Assembly (NCBI RefSeq): GCF_029773605.1
Contig: NZ_CP103807.1
Span: 310,001 to 374,000, forward strand
Reading direction: 5' to 3'
From: Actinobacillus genomosp. 2
GTDB lineage: Bacteria > Pseudomonadota > Gammaproteobacteria > Enterobacterales > Pasteurellaceae
DNA: 64,000 bases
The notes beneath the pieces were generated by a model that had not been told where the DNA came from, ran no database searches, and was given only the letters and a program-made list of their open reading frames with translations. Each line of letters opens with the position of its first letter. Positions within the stretch are counted from its first letter, which is position 1. Both the position numbers and the translations under genes were made by a program. Below, one piece after another: positions 17,004-25,778 of the stretch.

Positions 17004-17975
17004 ATGGCAATTATGCAAAAAGAAAAAGATGCGTCAGAAATCAAACTGCCGTATAAGCTCATTCCATTTATGAAATATCGTTATGTCGGTTTCGTATTTT
17101 CATTAATCGTTACTGCATTATGTATTTTCTCTATCGTTACCAAAGGCTTTAACTGGGGCTTAGATTTTACCGGTGGTACGGTAATTGAAACGTCATTCTC
17201 ACAACCTGCCGATTTAGGTAAAGTTCGTGGTTTATTGGAACAAAACGGTTATGGTAATGCGTTAGTACAAACAACCGGTAGCCAAAAAGAGCTAATGATC
17301 CGTTTACCAGCCTCTGCCGGTGATATGTCATTAGGTAACAAGATTATGGCTTTGGTACACAAAGATCTTGATGCTGGTGCAACGATTAAAAGCGTGGAAT
17401 TTGTAGGTCCTAACGTAGGGGAAGAGCTAACTCAAGGTGCAATTTGGGCAACGCTTGCGACACTTGGTATGTTATTGCTTTATGTCGGTACACGTTTTGA
17501 AATTCGTTTAGCGATTGGCGGTGTACTCGCGTTATTCCACGATGTGTTAGTGACTATCGGTATTTTCTCATTCTTACAGATTGAGATTGACCTGACTTTC
17601 GTCGCGGCAATTCTTTCCGTAGTAGGTTATTCATTGAATGACTCTATCGTTGTATTTGACCGTGTACGTGAGAATTTTAGTAAAATTCGTCGTGTAAGTT
17701 CACAAGAAGTGATTGATATTTCATTAAGCCAAACCTTATCTAGAACCTTAATGACCTCTGTGACAACTTTGTTTGTTGTTGCGGCGTTATTTTGGTTCGG
17801 CGGTCCGACAATTCACAGCTTCTCACTTGCATTATTAATTGGTATCGGTTTCGGTACATATTCATCAATTTATATTGCGATTGGTGTGGCACTACAACTT
17901 GGTTTAAACCGTGAACATATGGTAAAACCAGTAGTAGAAAAAGAAGGTGCGGATCAAGCATTTATTGATCGCTAG
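17004..17975 (+). CDS. secF: Protein translocase subunit SecF
   Basis: SecF has 323 residues. It carries the periplasmic motif WGLDFTGGTVIETSF and the six-TM domain with VGYSLNDSIVVFDRVRENF, the conserved Asp-containing TM4 region. It is the partner of SecD, encoded 10 nt upstream. A GGTGGA ribosome-binding site precedes the ATG. A short terminator-like hairpin follows at 17988. Confidence 0.96.
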   Translation: MAIMQKEKDASEIKLPYKLIPFMKYRYVGFVFSLIVTALCIFSIVTKGFNWGLDFTGGTVIETSFSQPADLGKVRGLLEQNGYGNALVQTTGSQKELMIRLPASAGDMSLGNKIMALVHKDLDAGATIKSVEFVGPNVGEELTQGAIWATLATLGMLLLYVGTRFEIRLAIGGVLALFHDVLVTIGIFSFLQIEIDLTFVAAILSVVGYSLNDSIVVFDRVRENFSKIRRVSSQEVIDISLSQTLSRTLMTSVTTLFVVAALFWFGGPTIHSFSLALLIGIGFGTYSSIYIAIGVALQLGLNREHMVKPVVEKEGADQAFIDR

Positions 17976-17987
17976 TAGATAAATATG

Positions 17988-18017
17988 AAAAGGGCAGAAT
18001 TAATAATCTGTCCTTTC
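17988..18017 (+). terminator. Terminator after secF
   Basis: AAAGGGCAGA (17988-17997) pairs, with G-T wobbles, with the TCTGTCCTTT region up to 18016, followed by a short T/C tail. It is weaker than most terminators here. Confidence 0.55.
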
Positions 18018-18068
18018 TTATATTTGGAGATAAGCCTAAAAATAGGCTAGCAAATTTTGCAACTTGCA

Positions 18069-18118
18069 ACCACAGCATACACGGGCTTCACAGAATTTTT
18101 GTGAAGTCCGTTTTTTTA
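18069..18118 (+). repeat. ACCAC...CACGG repeat carrying a terminator hairpin
   Basis: The first 35 nt resemble the left arm of the purA terminator repeat (3680-3715): both share ACCAC, ACACGG, TTCAC and GAATTTT at equal spacing. Within it, ACGGGCTTCAC (18081-18091) pairs with GTGAAGTCCGT (18101-18111), followed by T7. It is a good intrinsic terminator and probably a diverged copy of a dispersed repeat. Confidence 0.6.
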
Positions 18119-18169
18119 AAGAGATTTGTAAATTTTTAAGAAAATCATACTGCTTATTTATTTGGATTT

Positions 18170-18185
18170 ATGCAAACGTTTGCTT
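18170..18185 (+). promoter_or_regulatory. PurR operator upstream of the purine permease
   Basis: ATGCAAACGTTTGCTT matches the PurR consensus ACGCAAACGTTTGCGT at 14 of 16 positions, with the central AAACGTTT intact. It lies 68 nt before the permease start, so repression by PurR with hypoxanthine/guanine is likely. Confidence 0.75.
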
Positions 18186-18252
18186 ATTAGACCTGAGTTC
18201 GGTAAAATTCGCCCCTTAAAATTTTTATTTCGTTATTTGAGGTTTTCATTTT

Positions 18253-19554
18253 ATGTCTTTGTTTAAGTTTGAAGAACGTGGCACTAATGCTCGCCAAGAA
18301 ATTATTGCGGGTTTAACCACATTCTTAGCGATGGTGTATTCGGTTATTGTTGTGCCGGGTATGTTAAGCCAGGCAGGTTTTCCGGCTGAATCAGTATTTA
18401 TCGCGACCTGTTTAGTGTCGGGTTTAGGTTCAATTTTAATCGGTCTATGGGCAAATGCACCGATGGCGATAGGCTGTGCAATTTCTTTAACCGCATTTAC
18501 CGCATTCAGTTTAGTGCTTGGTCAAGGTATCTCGATTCCGGTGGCACTCGGTGCAATTTTCTTAATGGGGATATTATTTACTCTTATTTCGGTAACTGGG
18601 ATCCGAGCGTGGATTTTACGTAACTTGCCGGCAAGCATTGCACACGGTGCAGGTATCGGTATCGGCTTATTTTTACTATTAATCGCAGCAAACGGCGTGG
18701 GCTTAGTGGTTGGTAATCAAGCGGGTTTACCGGTAAAAATGGGTGATTTCACCTCATTCCCAGTCATTATGGCTTTACTTGGCTTAGCCGCAATTATCGG
18801 TTTAGAGCGTTTAAAAGTTAAAGGCAGCATTTTATGGGTAATCATTGCGATCACAATCATCGGTTTAGTGTTCGATCCAAACGTAAAATATGCAGGCTTC
18901 TTCAAAATGCCGAGCTTTGGTGAAAATTCCCAATTCTTAAATCTTGATGTAATGGGGGCGTTAAATACTGCAATTTTACCCGTGGTATTTGCGTTAGTAA
19001 TGACGGCAATTTTTGATGCAACCGGTACAATTCGTGCAGTAGCTGGTCAGGCAAATTTATTAGATAAAGACGGTCAAATTATTAACGGCGATAAAGCCTT
19101 AACTTCAGACTCACTTGGTTCGGTTTTCTCCGGATTATTCGGTACAGCACCGGCAGCGGTTTATATTGAATCAGCAGCAGGTACGGCGGTAGGTGGTAAA
19201 ACCGGTTTAACCGCAGTCGTTGTCGGTATCGGTTTCTTATTAATGTTATTTTTCCAACCACTTGCGTTCTTAGTACCGGGTTATGCAACCGCTCCGGCAT
19301 TAATGTATGTCGGCTTATTAATGTTAAGTAATGTATCAAAACTAGACTTCGATGATTTTGTCGGTGCAATGTCAGGCTTGGTGTGTGCGGTATTTATCGT
19401 ATTAACTGCTAATATCGTCACCGGTATTATGCTTGGATTTGCGGCGTTAGTGATCGGTCGTATTATTTCGGGCGAATTTAAAAAACTCAACGTAGGTACG
19501 GTAATCATTGCGATTGCGTTAGTGGCTTTCTACGCATTTGAATTAGCAATTTAA
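18253..19554 (+). CDS. NCS2-family guanine/hypoxanthine permease (AzgA-like group)
   Basis: This 433-residue polytopic membrane protein belongs to the AzgA-like branch of the nucleobase-cation symporters. It closely resembles E. coli GhxP/GhxQ (YjcD/YgfQ) in my memory: [55 protein letters not shown] and [17 protein letters not shown]. It imports purine bases with protons. A PurR operator at 18170 supports a purine substrate. Which base is preferred cannot be read from sequence. The gene is monocistronic and converges on maf. Confidence 0.88.
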   Translation: MSLFKFEERGTNARQEIIAGLTTFLAMVYSVIVVPGMLSQAGFPAESVFIATCLVSGLGSILIGLWANAPMAIGCAISLTAFTAFSLVLGQGISIPVALGAIFLMGILFTLISVTGIRAWILRNLPASIAHGAGIGIGLFLLLIAANGVGLVVGNQAGLPVKMGDFTSFPVIMALLGLAAIIGLERLKVKGSILWVIIAITIIGLVFDPNVKYAGFFKMPSFGENSQFLNLDVMGALNTAILPVVFALVMTAIFDATGTIRAVAGQANLLDKDGQIINGDKALTSDSLGSVFSGLFGTAPAAVYIESAAGTAVGGKTGLTAVVVGIGFLLMLFFQPLAFLVPGYATAPALMYVGLLMLSNVSKLDFDDFVGAMSGLVCAVFIVLTANIVTGIMLGFAALVIGRIISGEFKKLNVGTVIIAIALVAFYAFELAI

Positions 19555-19564
19555 TCCACAAAAA

Positions 19565-19604
19565 AGATCGCTTGTAAGCCTGTAACAAGGCAAACAAGCG
19601 GTCT
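19565..19604. terminator. Bidirectional terminator between the permease and maf
   Basis: AGATCGCTTGT (19565-19575) pairs with ACAAGCGGTCT (19594-19604), with one G-T wobble. The right arm holds an exact Apl-type uptake signal at 19594-19602. Confidence 0.75.
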
Positions 19605-19611
19605 AATTCTT

Positions 19612-20202
19612 TTAAAAAATTTGCAAATCAAATTGCTTTAATAATTCTGCGGTTTCAAATACTGGTAATCCCATCACTCCAGTAAAACTGCCTGATAATC
19701 GCTCAACAAACACTCCTCCAAATTGTTGAATACCATAAGCACCAGCTTTATCCATCGGCTCACCGGTTGCAATATAAGCATAAATTTCAGCATCACTTAA
19801 TCTTCTAAAACTCACTTCACTAGTATGCAGACATTCCACTTGCTTGCCTTGATAACTAATGCAAACAGCGGTAAATACTTGGTGTGTTTTGCCCGATAAC
19901 ATTTTTAGCATTGCAAAAGCATCTTGTTCATCTTTCGGTTTACCGAGAATTTTGCCGTCAATTGAAACCGTCGTATCCGCCGTCAGAATTGGGTATTCTG
20001 CAAGATTTCTCGCAATTCTAACCGCTTGTGCAGCTTGGTTCTTCTGTTTCGCAATCCGTAAGCAGTATTCATCTGCTTTTTCTCCAATTTGCGGCGATTC
20101 ATCAATTTCACTCGATAACCGCAGCAAATCCAAGCCTAAATTTTGTAACAATTCCCAGCGACGTGGGCTATTGGAAACAAGATAAATCTGTTTATTTTTC
20201 AT
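19612..20202 (-). CDS. Maf-family nucleotide pyrophosphatase (YhdE group, dTTP/UTP)
   Basis: This 196-residue Maf/HAM1-fold enzyme has SNSPRRWELL at the N-terminus, TADTTVSIDGKILGKPKD, SGKTHQVFTAV and DKAGAYGIQQFGG, all Maf signatures. The pattern resembles YhdE, which hydrolyses dTTP, UTP and modified pyrimidine nucleotides, more than YceF. I start it at the ATG at 20202 (MKNKQIYLVS). The longer in-frame start at 20238 adds a non-conserved tail and ignores the AGGACAG ribosome-binding site region. Confidence 0.88.
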   Translation of the reverse strand: MKNKQIYLVSNSPRRWELLQNLGLDLLRLSSEIDESPQIGEKADEYCLRIAKQKNQAAQAVRIARNLAEYPILTADTTVSIDGKILGKPKDEQDAFAMLKMLSGKTHQVFTAVCISYQGKQVECLHTSEVSFRRLSDAEIYAYIATGEPMDKAGAYGIQQFGGVFVERLSGSFTGVMGLPVFETAELLKQFDLQIF

Positions 20203-20353
20203 TAGCGTCTGTCCTTTTCTAAATTTCTTACATAACATTTTATTATATAAAATAGGTATTTATATGCATAAAATGTTAAAAAATCTTTGCATTTAATAGG
20301 AGTTAACCATTATTATCCTCAAAAATAGACTACTCTCTATAAGGAACTTATAT

Positions 20354-20896
20354 ATGTCAAAATTTCAAATTCATACGATTGAAACTGCACCGGAAGCGGC
20401 ACAAGAAGCATTAAAAGCGGTAAAACAAGCTAACGGTTTTATTCCAAACTTAATCGGCGTATTAGCCAATGCACCGACGGCACTAGAAACTTATCGTACG
20501 GTAGGCGGTATTAATGGTCGTAATAGCTTAACACCTCTTGAGCGTGAAGTTGTACAAATCACAGCAGCGGTGGTGAATGGGTGCGGATTCTGTGTTGCCG
20601 GTCATACTAAAATTTCTTTAAAAGCATTAAACGCACCAAAAGAAATTGTTGATCAAATTCGTGCAACCGCACGTATTTCAGATCCTAAATTAGATACCTT
20701 GGCACGTTTTACGCTTGCGGTAATGCTACAGAAAGCAAAATTAACGGAAGCACAATTAAATGCGTTTTTTGATGCCGGCTATAACCAACAAAATGCGATT
20801 GATGTGATTTTAGGTGTGAGCTTAGCAACATTATGTAACTATGTGAACAATATCGCCGAAACACCAATCAACCCTGAATTACAAGATTTTGCTTAA
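20354..20896 (+). CDS. AhpD-like carboxymuconolactone decarboxylase-family protein
   Basis: This 180-residue helical protein has the peroxidase-related CMD domain. The redox motif NGCGFCVAGHTK has Cys77, Cys80 and His84, the AhpD arrangement. The leading segment ANGFIPNLIGVLANAP and the LTPLEREVVQIT stretch are typical. Such proteins act as alkylhydroperoxidases or general thiol reductants; the substrate here is unknown. No ahpC is adjacent. It starts after TAAGGAAC and ends before an uptake-signal terminator. Confidence 0.85.
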   Translation: MSKFQIHTIETAPEAAQEALKAVKQANGFIPNLIGVLANAPTALETYRTVGGINGRNSLTPLEREVVQITAAVVNGCGFCVAGHTKISLKALNAPKEIVDQIRATARISDPKLDTLARFTLAVMLQKAKLTEAQLNAFFDAGYNQQNAIDVILGVSLATLCNYVNNIAETPINPELQDFA

Positions 20897-20917
20897 TATA
20901 TTCATTTTCTTATTTTA

Positions 20918-20967
20918 GAAAAGCGGTTTGTTTTTGTATAAAAATTCAAAAGCAGACCGCTTTTTTT
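20918..20967 (+). terminator. Terminator after the AhpD-like gene
   Basis: AAAGCGGT (20920-20927) pairs with ACCGCTTT around 20956-20963, followed by T7. Confidence 0.75.
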
Positions 20968-21133
20968 ATTCTTTATATTGCCTTGAAGCAAGCTATTTTT
21001 GGGGTGAGTGATAATGTTGAGTGTCTTTATGTGTAATCATAGGCATTTACTTGATGATTAACGCTATTTTTGCATATCTTCAAACCTTAAAAAAGGATAG
21101 AATCCTATCGTTCTTATTTTATGAGTAAAGCGT

Positions 21134-22021
21134 ATGAAATCAGAAAAACGATTTTTTAAATGTATTGCGATTGTCGGTAAGCCTCGCCATGATATTGCAT
21201 TAGAAACGCATTTGGCGGTATATAATTGGCTAAAGGATCGTCGTTATGAGGTGTTAGTCGAAAAAAACATTGCCCATCAACTTAGTTTACCTGACGGAAA
21301 GAGTTTAGATGAGATTGGCAAGCAAGCTAATTTGGTTATTGTGATTGGTGGTGACGGCAATATGCTTGGTATGGCACGTCAATTGGCAAAATATAAAGTG
21401 CCGTTAATAGGTATTAATCGGGGAAATCTTGGCTTTTTGACAGATATTGCTCCTCATTCTACTTTTGAACAGCTTTATAATTGTATTGAGCGAGGTGAAT
21501 TTGTGATTGAAGAACGTTTCTTGTTAGAGGCTCGTATTGAACGAAACGGTAAGATTATTGCTTCGAATAATGCCCTCAATGAAGTGGTTGTTCACCCCAC
21601 TCAAGTGGCTCGTATTATTGAATTTGAAGTTTACATTGACGGAAAATTCGCATTCTCACAACGTTCGGACGGATTAATTATTAGTACACCGACCGGCTCA
21701 ACCGCCTACTCACTGTCTGCTGGCGGACCGATTTTAACGCCGAATATGAATGCAATTGCACTTGTTCCAATGCACCCTCATACGCTTTCTTCCCGCCCGT
21801 TAGTGATTGATGGCGATAGCCAGATTTCATTACGCTTTGCCCAATATAACCAACCAAGCTTAGAGGTGAGTTGTGATGGACAATATGATCTGCCGTTTAC
21901 ACCAGAAGATCGTATTATTGTGACGAAAAGTCCGGATACTTTACATTTATTACATTTAAGTGATTACAACTATTTTACGGTATTAGGTTCAAAATTAGGT
22001 TGGTCGAGCAAATTATTTTAG
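21134..22021 (+). CDS. nadK: NAD kinase
   Basis: NadK (295 residues) phosphorylates NAD to NADP. The ATP/NAD site [11 protein letters not shown] follows VIVIGGDGN, and the second motif [10 protein letters not shown] and the [15 protein letters not shown] loop are intact. It is preceded by a 237-bp intergenic region with the upstream gene's terminator. No neighbouring gene is close enough for an operon. The start ATG has a weak GTAAAG upstream. Confidence 0.95.
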   Translation: MKSEKRFFKCIAIVGKPRHDIALETHLAVYNWLKDRRYEVLVEKNIAHQLSLPDGKSLDEIGKQANLVIVIGGDGNMLGMARQLAKYKVPLIGINRGNLGFLTDIAPHSTFEQLYNCIERGEFVIEERFLLEARIERNGKIIASNNALNEVVVHPTQVARIIEFEVYIDGKFAFSQRSDGLIISTPTGSTAYSLSAGGPILTPNMNAIALVPMHPHTLSSRPLVIDGDSQISLRFAQYNQPSLEVSCDGQYDLPFTPEDRIIVTKSPDTLHLLHLSDYNYFTVLGSKLGWSSKLF

Positions 22022-22078
22022 TCTAAAAAAAGACTATCCGAATAGGTAATAAGTGTGTAAAATGCGACTAAATTTTTA

Positions 22079-22094
22079 AAGCAAACGTTTGCGT
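22079..22094 (+). promoter_or_regulatory. PurR operator upstream of glyA
   Basis: AAGCAAACGTTTGCGT matches the PurR consensus at 15 of 16 positions, 49 nt before the glyA start. glyA is a PurR target in E. coli, so this looks like conserved regulation. Confidence 0.8.
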
Positions 22095-22142
22095 AGGCAA
22101 AAGTATCGCATTTCTAACTAAACTAAAGAGAGGAAAGCACCA

Positions 22143-23408
22143 ATGTTTAGCACAAATATGAATATCAAAAGTTATGACGCTGAGTTATGGGCGGCGATTG
22201 AAGGCGAAAATCGTCGTCAGGAAGAGCATATTGAATTGATTGCATCTGAAAACTATGCGAGTCCGAGAGTAATGGAAGCACAAGGCTCACAATTTACTAA
22301 TAAATATGCAGAAGGCTATCCGGGTAAGCGTTATTACGGTGGTTGTGAATATGCAGACATTGTTGAGCAATTAGCGATTGATCGTGCAAAACAATTATTC
22401 GGTGCGGATTATGTAAACGTACAGCCTCACTCTGGCTCACAAGCTAATGCAGCGGTATATATGGCATTATTACAGCCACACGATACGATTTTAGGTATGA
22501 GCCTTGCACATGGCGGACACTTAACACATGGCGCATCAGTAAGTTTCTCCGGTAAAATTTATAATGCGGTACAATACGGGATTACAGATGAAGGTTTAAT
22601 TGATTATGAAGATGTCCGTCAAAAAGCATTAGAATGTAAACCGAAAATGATCGTTGCAGGTTTTTCGGCTTATTCTCAAGTAATCGATTGGGCTAAAATG
22701 CGTGAGATCGCCGATGAAGTGGGGGCTTATTTATTTGTAGATATGGCCCACGTAGCAGGTTTAATTGCTGCTGGCGTTTATCCGAATCCACTTCCACATG
22801 CTCACGTTGTGACAACTACCACACATAAAACCTTAGGCGGTCCTCGTGGCGGATTAATTCTTTCTGCTTGTGGAGATGAAGACATTTATAAAAAACTGCA
22901 ATCAGCGGTATTCCCAGCAGGACAAGGCGGTCCATTAGTACATATTATTGCGGCGAAAGCGGTTTGTTTTAAAGAAGCTCTTGAACCGGAATATAAAATC
23001 TATCAGCAAAATGTTGTGAAAAATGCAAAAGCGATGGTGGAAGTATTCAAACAACGCGGTTATGAAGTAATTTCAAATGGTACGGAAAACCATCTTTTCC
23101 TGGTGAGCTTTGTTAAACAAGGTTTAACCGGTAAAGCAGCGGATGCAGCATTGGGTCAGGCAAATATCACAGTGAATAAAAACTCGGTGCCAAATGATCC
23201 ACAAAAGCCGTTTGTTACTTCAGGGATTCGTGTCGGTACGCCTTCAGTGACTCGTCGTGGTTTTAATGAAAATGATGTGCGTGAACTTGCTGGTTGGATG
23301 TGTGACGTTTTAGACAGCATCGGCAAAGATAATCATGAACAAGTGATTGCGGAAACGAAAACAAAAGTATTATCAATTTGCCAACGTTTACCGGTATATC
23401 CAAAATAA
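22143..23408 (+). CDS. glyA: Serine hydroxymethyltransferase
   Basis: GlyA has 421 residues and interconverts serine plus tetrahydrofolate with glycine plus methylene-THF, the main source of one-carbon units for purines. The N-terminal [20 protein letters not shown] and [12 protein letters not shown] motifs are present. The PLP-lysine motif is [16 protein letters not shown] with Lys229. A GAGAGGAAA ribosome-binding site precedes the ATG at 22143; Met6 ([11 protein letters not shown]) is an alternative start matching other SHMTs. Regulated by the PurR site at 22079. Confidence 0.97.
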   Translation: MFSTNMNIKSYDAELWAAIEGENRRQEEHIELIASENYASPRVMEAQGSQFTNKYAEGYPGKRYYGGCEYADIVEQLAIDRAKQLFGADYVNVQPHSGSQANAAVYMALLQPHDTILGMSLAHGGHLTHGASVSFSGKIYNAVQYGITDEGLIDYEDVRQKALECKPKMIVAGFSAYSQVIDWAKMREIADEVGAYLFVDMAHVAGLIAAGVYPNPLPHAHVVTTTTHKTLGGPRGGLILSACGDEDIYKKLQSAVFPAGQGGPLVHIIAAKAVCFKEALEPEYKIYQQNVVKNAKAMVEVFKQRGYEVISNGTENHLFLVSFVKQGLTGKAADAALGQANITVNKNSVPNDPQKPFVTSGIRVGTPSVTRRGFNENDVRELAGWMCDVLDSIGKDNHEQVIAETKTKVLSICQRLPVYPK

Positions 23409-23432
23409 GAATATCATAATCATTTAAAGATC

Positions 23433-23478
23433 AAGCGGTTAGATTTTTGCAAAATTTTGTAGGAATCTGACCGCTTAT
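23433..23478 (+). terminator. Terminator after glyA
   Basis: AAGCGGTTAGATT (23433-23445) pairs with AATCTGACCGCTT (23464-23476) with one G-T pair. The stem again carries the AAGCGGT core. Confidence 0.7.
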
Positions 23479-23502
23479 TTGCATTTTGTGATAGAATCTA
23501 AC

Positions 23503-23580
23503 CGTTTTACTACCCACCCATGGTTAGGGTGATGTAAAACAAATTATCAAAAAGATTCAAATCAGGCCGCTTGTCAGCGG
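23503..23580 (+). promoter_or_regulatory. thrS leader: upstream hairpin and terminator-like stem
   Basis: A hairpin of GTTTTAC...CACCC with GGGTG...GTAAAAC spans about 23503-23540. It is followed by CCGCT TGTC AGCGG at 23567-23580 and a T-rich run to 23592. The second stem has the form of an intrinsic terminator placed inside the thrS leader. The first may be the upstream operator domain known from the E. coli thrS leader. Confidence 0.5.
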
Positions 23581-23601
23581 TTTTTATTTTTTAACTAACA
23601 A

Positions 23602-23622
23602 GTCACCTCTCGTATGGGTGAC
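23602..23622 (+). promoter_or_regulatory. thrS translational operator, tRNA-Thr anticodon-arm mimic
   Basis: GTCACCT pairs with GGGTGAC to give a 7-bp stem (one T-G pair) closing a 7-nt loop CTCGTAT. The loop has the layout of an anticodon loop: U at position 33, CGU at 34-36 (23611-23613) and A at 37. CGU is a threonine anticodon. It ends 10 nt before the AAGGA ribosome-binding site. In E. coli ThrRS binds such a hairpin to block its own translation. Confidence 0.75.
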
Positions 23623-23643
23623 CACTGTAACAAGGATATAAAA

Positions 23644-25575
23644 ATGCCTATTATCACTTTACCAGACGGCTCACAACGCCAATTCGATAATCCCGTTTCT
23701 GTAATGGAAGTTGCACAATCAATCGGTGCAGGCTTAGCGAAAGCCACGATTGCCGGTCGTGTAAACGGCGAACGCCGTGACGCGTGTGACATCATTTCTG
23801 AAGATAGCTCACTTGAAATTATTACCGCAAAAGATGAAGACGGTTTAGAGATCATTCGTCACTCATGTGCACACTTATTAGGCCATGCGATCAAGCAATT
23901 ATTCCCGGATGTAAAAATGGCGATTGGCCCAACCATCGACAACGGTTTCTATTATGATGTGGATTTAGATCGCTCGCTCACACAAGAAGATTTAGATGCG
24001 ATTGAAAAGCGTATGCTTGAGCTGGCTAAAACCAACTATGACGTGGTGAAAAAACGTGTGAGCTGGCAAGAAGCGCGTGATACGTTTGAAAAACGTGGCG
24101 AACCGTACAAAATGGCGATTTTAGATGAAAATATCGAACGCACTGCAACGCCAGCGTTATATCACCACGAAGAATATATTGATATGTGCCGTGGTCCACA
24201 CGTACCAAATATGCGTTTCTGCCACCACTTCAAATTACAAAAAGTTGCAGGTGCATATTGGCGTGGCGACAGTAAAAACAAAATGTTGCAACGTATTTAC
24301 GGCACAGCTTGGGCAGATAAAAAACAATTAGCGGAATACTTAACCCGTTTAGAAGAAGCTGCAAAACGTGACCACCGCCGTATCGGTAAAGCGTTAGATT
24401 TATACCATATGCAAGAAGAAGCACCGGGTATGGTGTTCTGGCACAATGACGGTTGGACGATTTTCCGTGAGCTGGAAACTTTCGTACGTACCAAATTAAA
24501 AGAGTACGATTACCAAGAAGTGAAAGGTCCGTTTATGATGGACAGAGTGCTTTGGGAGCGTACTGGCCACTGGCAAAATTATGCGGATTTAATGTTCACT
24601 ACGCAATCTGAAAATCGTGAATATGCAATTAAACCGATGAACTGCCCGGGTCACGTTCAAATCTTCAATCAAGGTTTAAAATCATACCGTGACTTACCGA
24701 TCCGTATGGCGGAATTTGGTTCATGTCACCGTAATGAGCCGTCTGGTTCATTGCACGGCTTAATGCGTGTACGTGGTTTTACTCAAGACGATGCACATAT
24801 TTTCTGTACCGAAGATCAAATTGAAAGCGAAGTAACCAGCTGTATCCGTATGGTTTACGACATTTACAGCACATTCGGTTTTAGCAACATTCAAGTTAAA
24901 CTTTCAACCCGTCCTGAAAACCGTATCGGTGATGATGCGATGTGGGATCGTGCGGAAGATGGCCTAGCGAAAGCGTTAGTCGCAAACGGTTTAAGCTATG
25001 AAATCCAAGAAGGTGAAGGTGCATTCTACGGTCCGAAAATTGAGTTTGCATTACGTGACTGTTTAGATCGTGAGTGGCAATGCGGTACGATCCAATTAGA
25101 CTTCGCATTACCGGGTCGCTTAGATGCGTCTTATGTGGCGGAAGATAACGGTCGCCGTACACCGGTTATGATTCACCGTGCGATTTTAGGTTCTATCGAA
25201 CGCTTTATCGGTATCATCACCGAAGAGTATGCAGGCTTCTTCCCAACGTGGCTAGCACCGACTCAAGCGGTGGTCATGAACATTACCGATAGCCAAGCGG
25301 ACTATGTACAGAAAGTAACGAAAGCGTTATCTGATGCGGGTATCCGTGCGAAATCAGACTTACGTAACGAAAAAGTCGGTTTTAAAGTACGTGAACACAC
25401 CTTACGTAGAGTACCTTATATGCTTGTGTGCGGCGATAAAGAAATCGAAGCGGGCAAAGTATCGGTGCGTACCCGTAAAGGTGCGGATTTAGGCACATTC
25501 ACTATTGAAGAATTTGTTGAAATCCTTAAAAACCAAGTGAAAGCTCGTGAACTTAAATTATTAGGCGAAGAGTAA
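23644..25575 (+). CDS. thrS: Threonyl-tRNA synthetase
   Basis: ThrRS (643 residues) has an N-terminal TGS domain ([19 protein letters not shown]), the editing domain with [10 protein letters not shown] and the YIDMCRGPH motif, and a class II catalytic core with motif 2 ([22 protein letters not shown]). Zinc-binding residues include the Cys in MNCPGH. An anticodon-binding domain is at the C-terminus. I choose the ATG at 23644, preceded by AAGGA; the upstream ATG at 23614 lies in the operator hairpin. The leader indicates autoregulation by ThrRS. Confidence 0.97.
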   Translation: MPIITLPDGSQRQFDNPVSVMEVAQSIGAGLAKATIAGRVNGERRDACDIISEDSSLEIITAKDEDGLEIIRHSCAHLLGHAIKQLFPDVKMAIGPTIDNGFYYDVDLDRSLTQEDLDAIEKRMLELAKTNYDVVKKRVSWQEARDTFEKRGEPYKMAILDENIERTATPALYHHEEYIDMCRGPHVPNMRFCHHFKLQKVAGAYWRGDSKNKMLQRIYGTAWADKKQLAEYLTRLEEAAKRDHRRIGKALDLYHMQEEAPGMVFWHNDGWTIFRELETFVRTKLKEYDYQEVKGPFMMDRVLWERTGHWQNYADLMFTTQSENREYAIKPMNCPGHVQIFNQGLKSYRDLPIRMAEFGSCHRNEPSGSLHGLMRVRGFTQDDAHIFCTEDQIESEVTSCIRMVYDIYSTFGFSNIQVKLSTRPENRIGDDAMWDRAEDGLAKALVANGLSYEIQEGEGAFYGPKIEFALRDCLDREWQCGTIQLDFALPGRLDASYVAEDNGRRTPVMIHRAILGSIERFIGIITEEYAGFFPTWLAPTQAVVMNITDSQADYVQKVTKALSDAGIRAKSDLRNEKVGFKVREHTLRRVPYMLVCGDKEIEAGKVSVRTRKGADLGTFTIEEFVEILKNQVKARELKLLGEE

Positions 25576-25594
25576 TTTCATTATTTGTAAAAGG

Positions 25595-25619
25595 GCGGTC
25601 AAATTTGACCGCTTTTTTT
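25595..25619 (+). terminator. Terminator after thrS
   Basis: A perfect palindrome GCGGTCAAATTTGACCGC (25595-25612) is followed by seven T's. Confidence 0.85.
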
Positions 25620-25744
25620 GTGTCTGTTACAAAGATAAAACCCTATTCAAACTATCTTTGTATATGCAGTATTTTCTTTTAGTGTATTATTTTGTTATTT
25701 ATTGTAAATTTAAGTTTTGTATTTTTAAATAAAATTATTATAAT

Positions 25745-25759
25745 TAAGAATCATTCTTA
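25745..25759 (+). promoter_or_regulatory. Fur box upstream of the TonB-dependent receptor
   Basis: TAAGAATCATTCTTA is a perfect 7-1-7 palindrome (a TAAGAAT half-site, central C, complementary half-site) resembling the Fur consensus TGATAATNATTATCA. It ends 19 nt before the start codon, next to the AAGGAG ribosome-binding site, so iron-loaded Fur should repress the receptor. Confidence 0.75.
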
Positions 25760-25778
25760 TTAAAAAGGAGATTCAAAT

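Noticed and set aside
20995-21100. A 15-codon frame (MLSVFMCNHRHLLDD) before nadK
   Set aside because: No convincing ribosome-binding site, no leader-peptide codon bias and no following attenuator.
5303-25619. Recurrent AAGCGGT...ACCGCTT inverted repeats as a mobile element family
   Set aside because: They are explained as terminators built from the Apl-type uptake signal; arms and spacers differ at each site, with no conserved element body.
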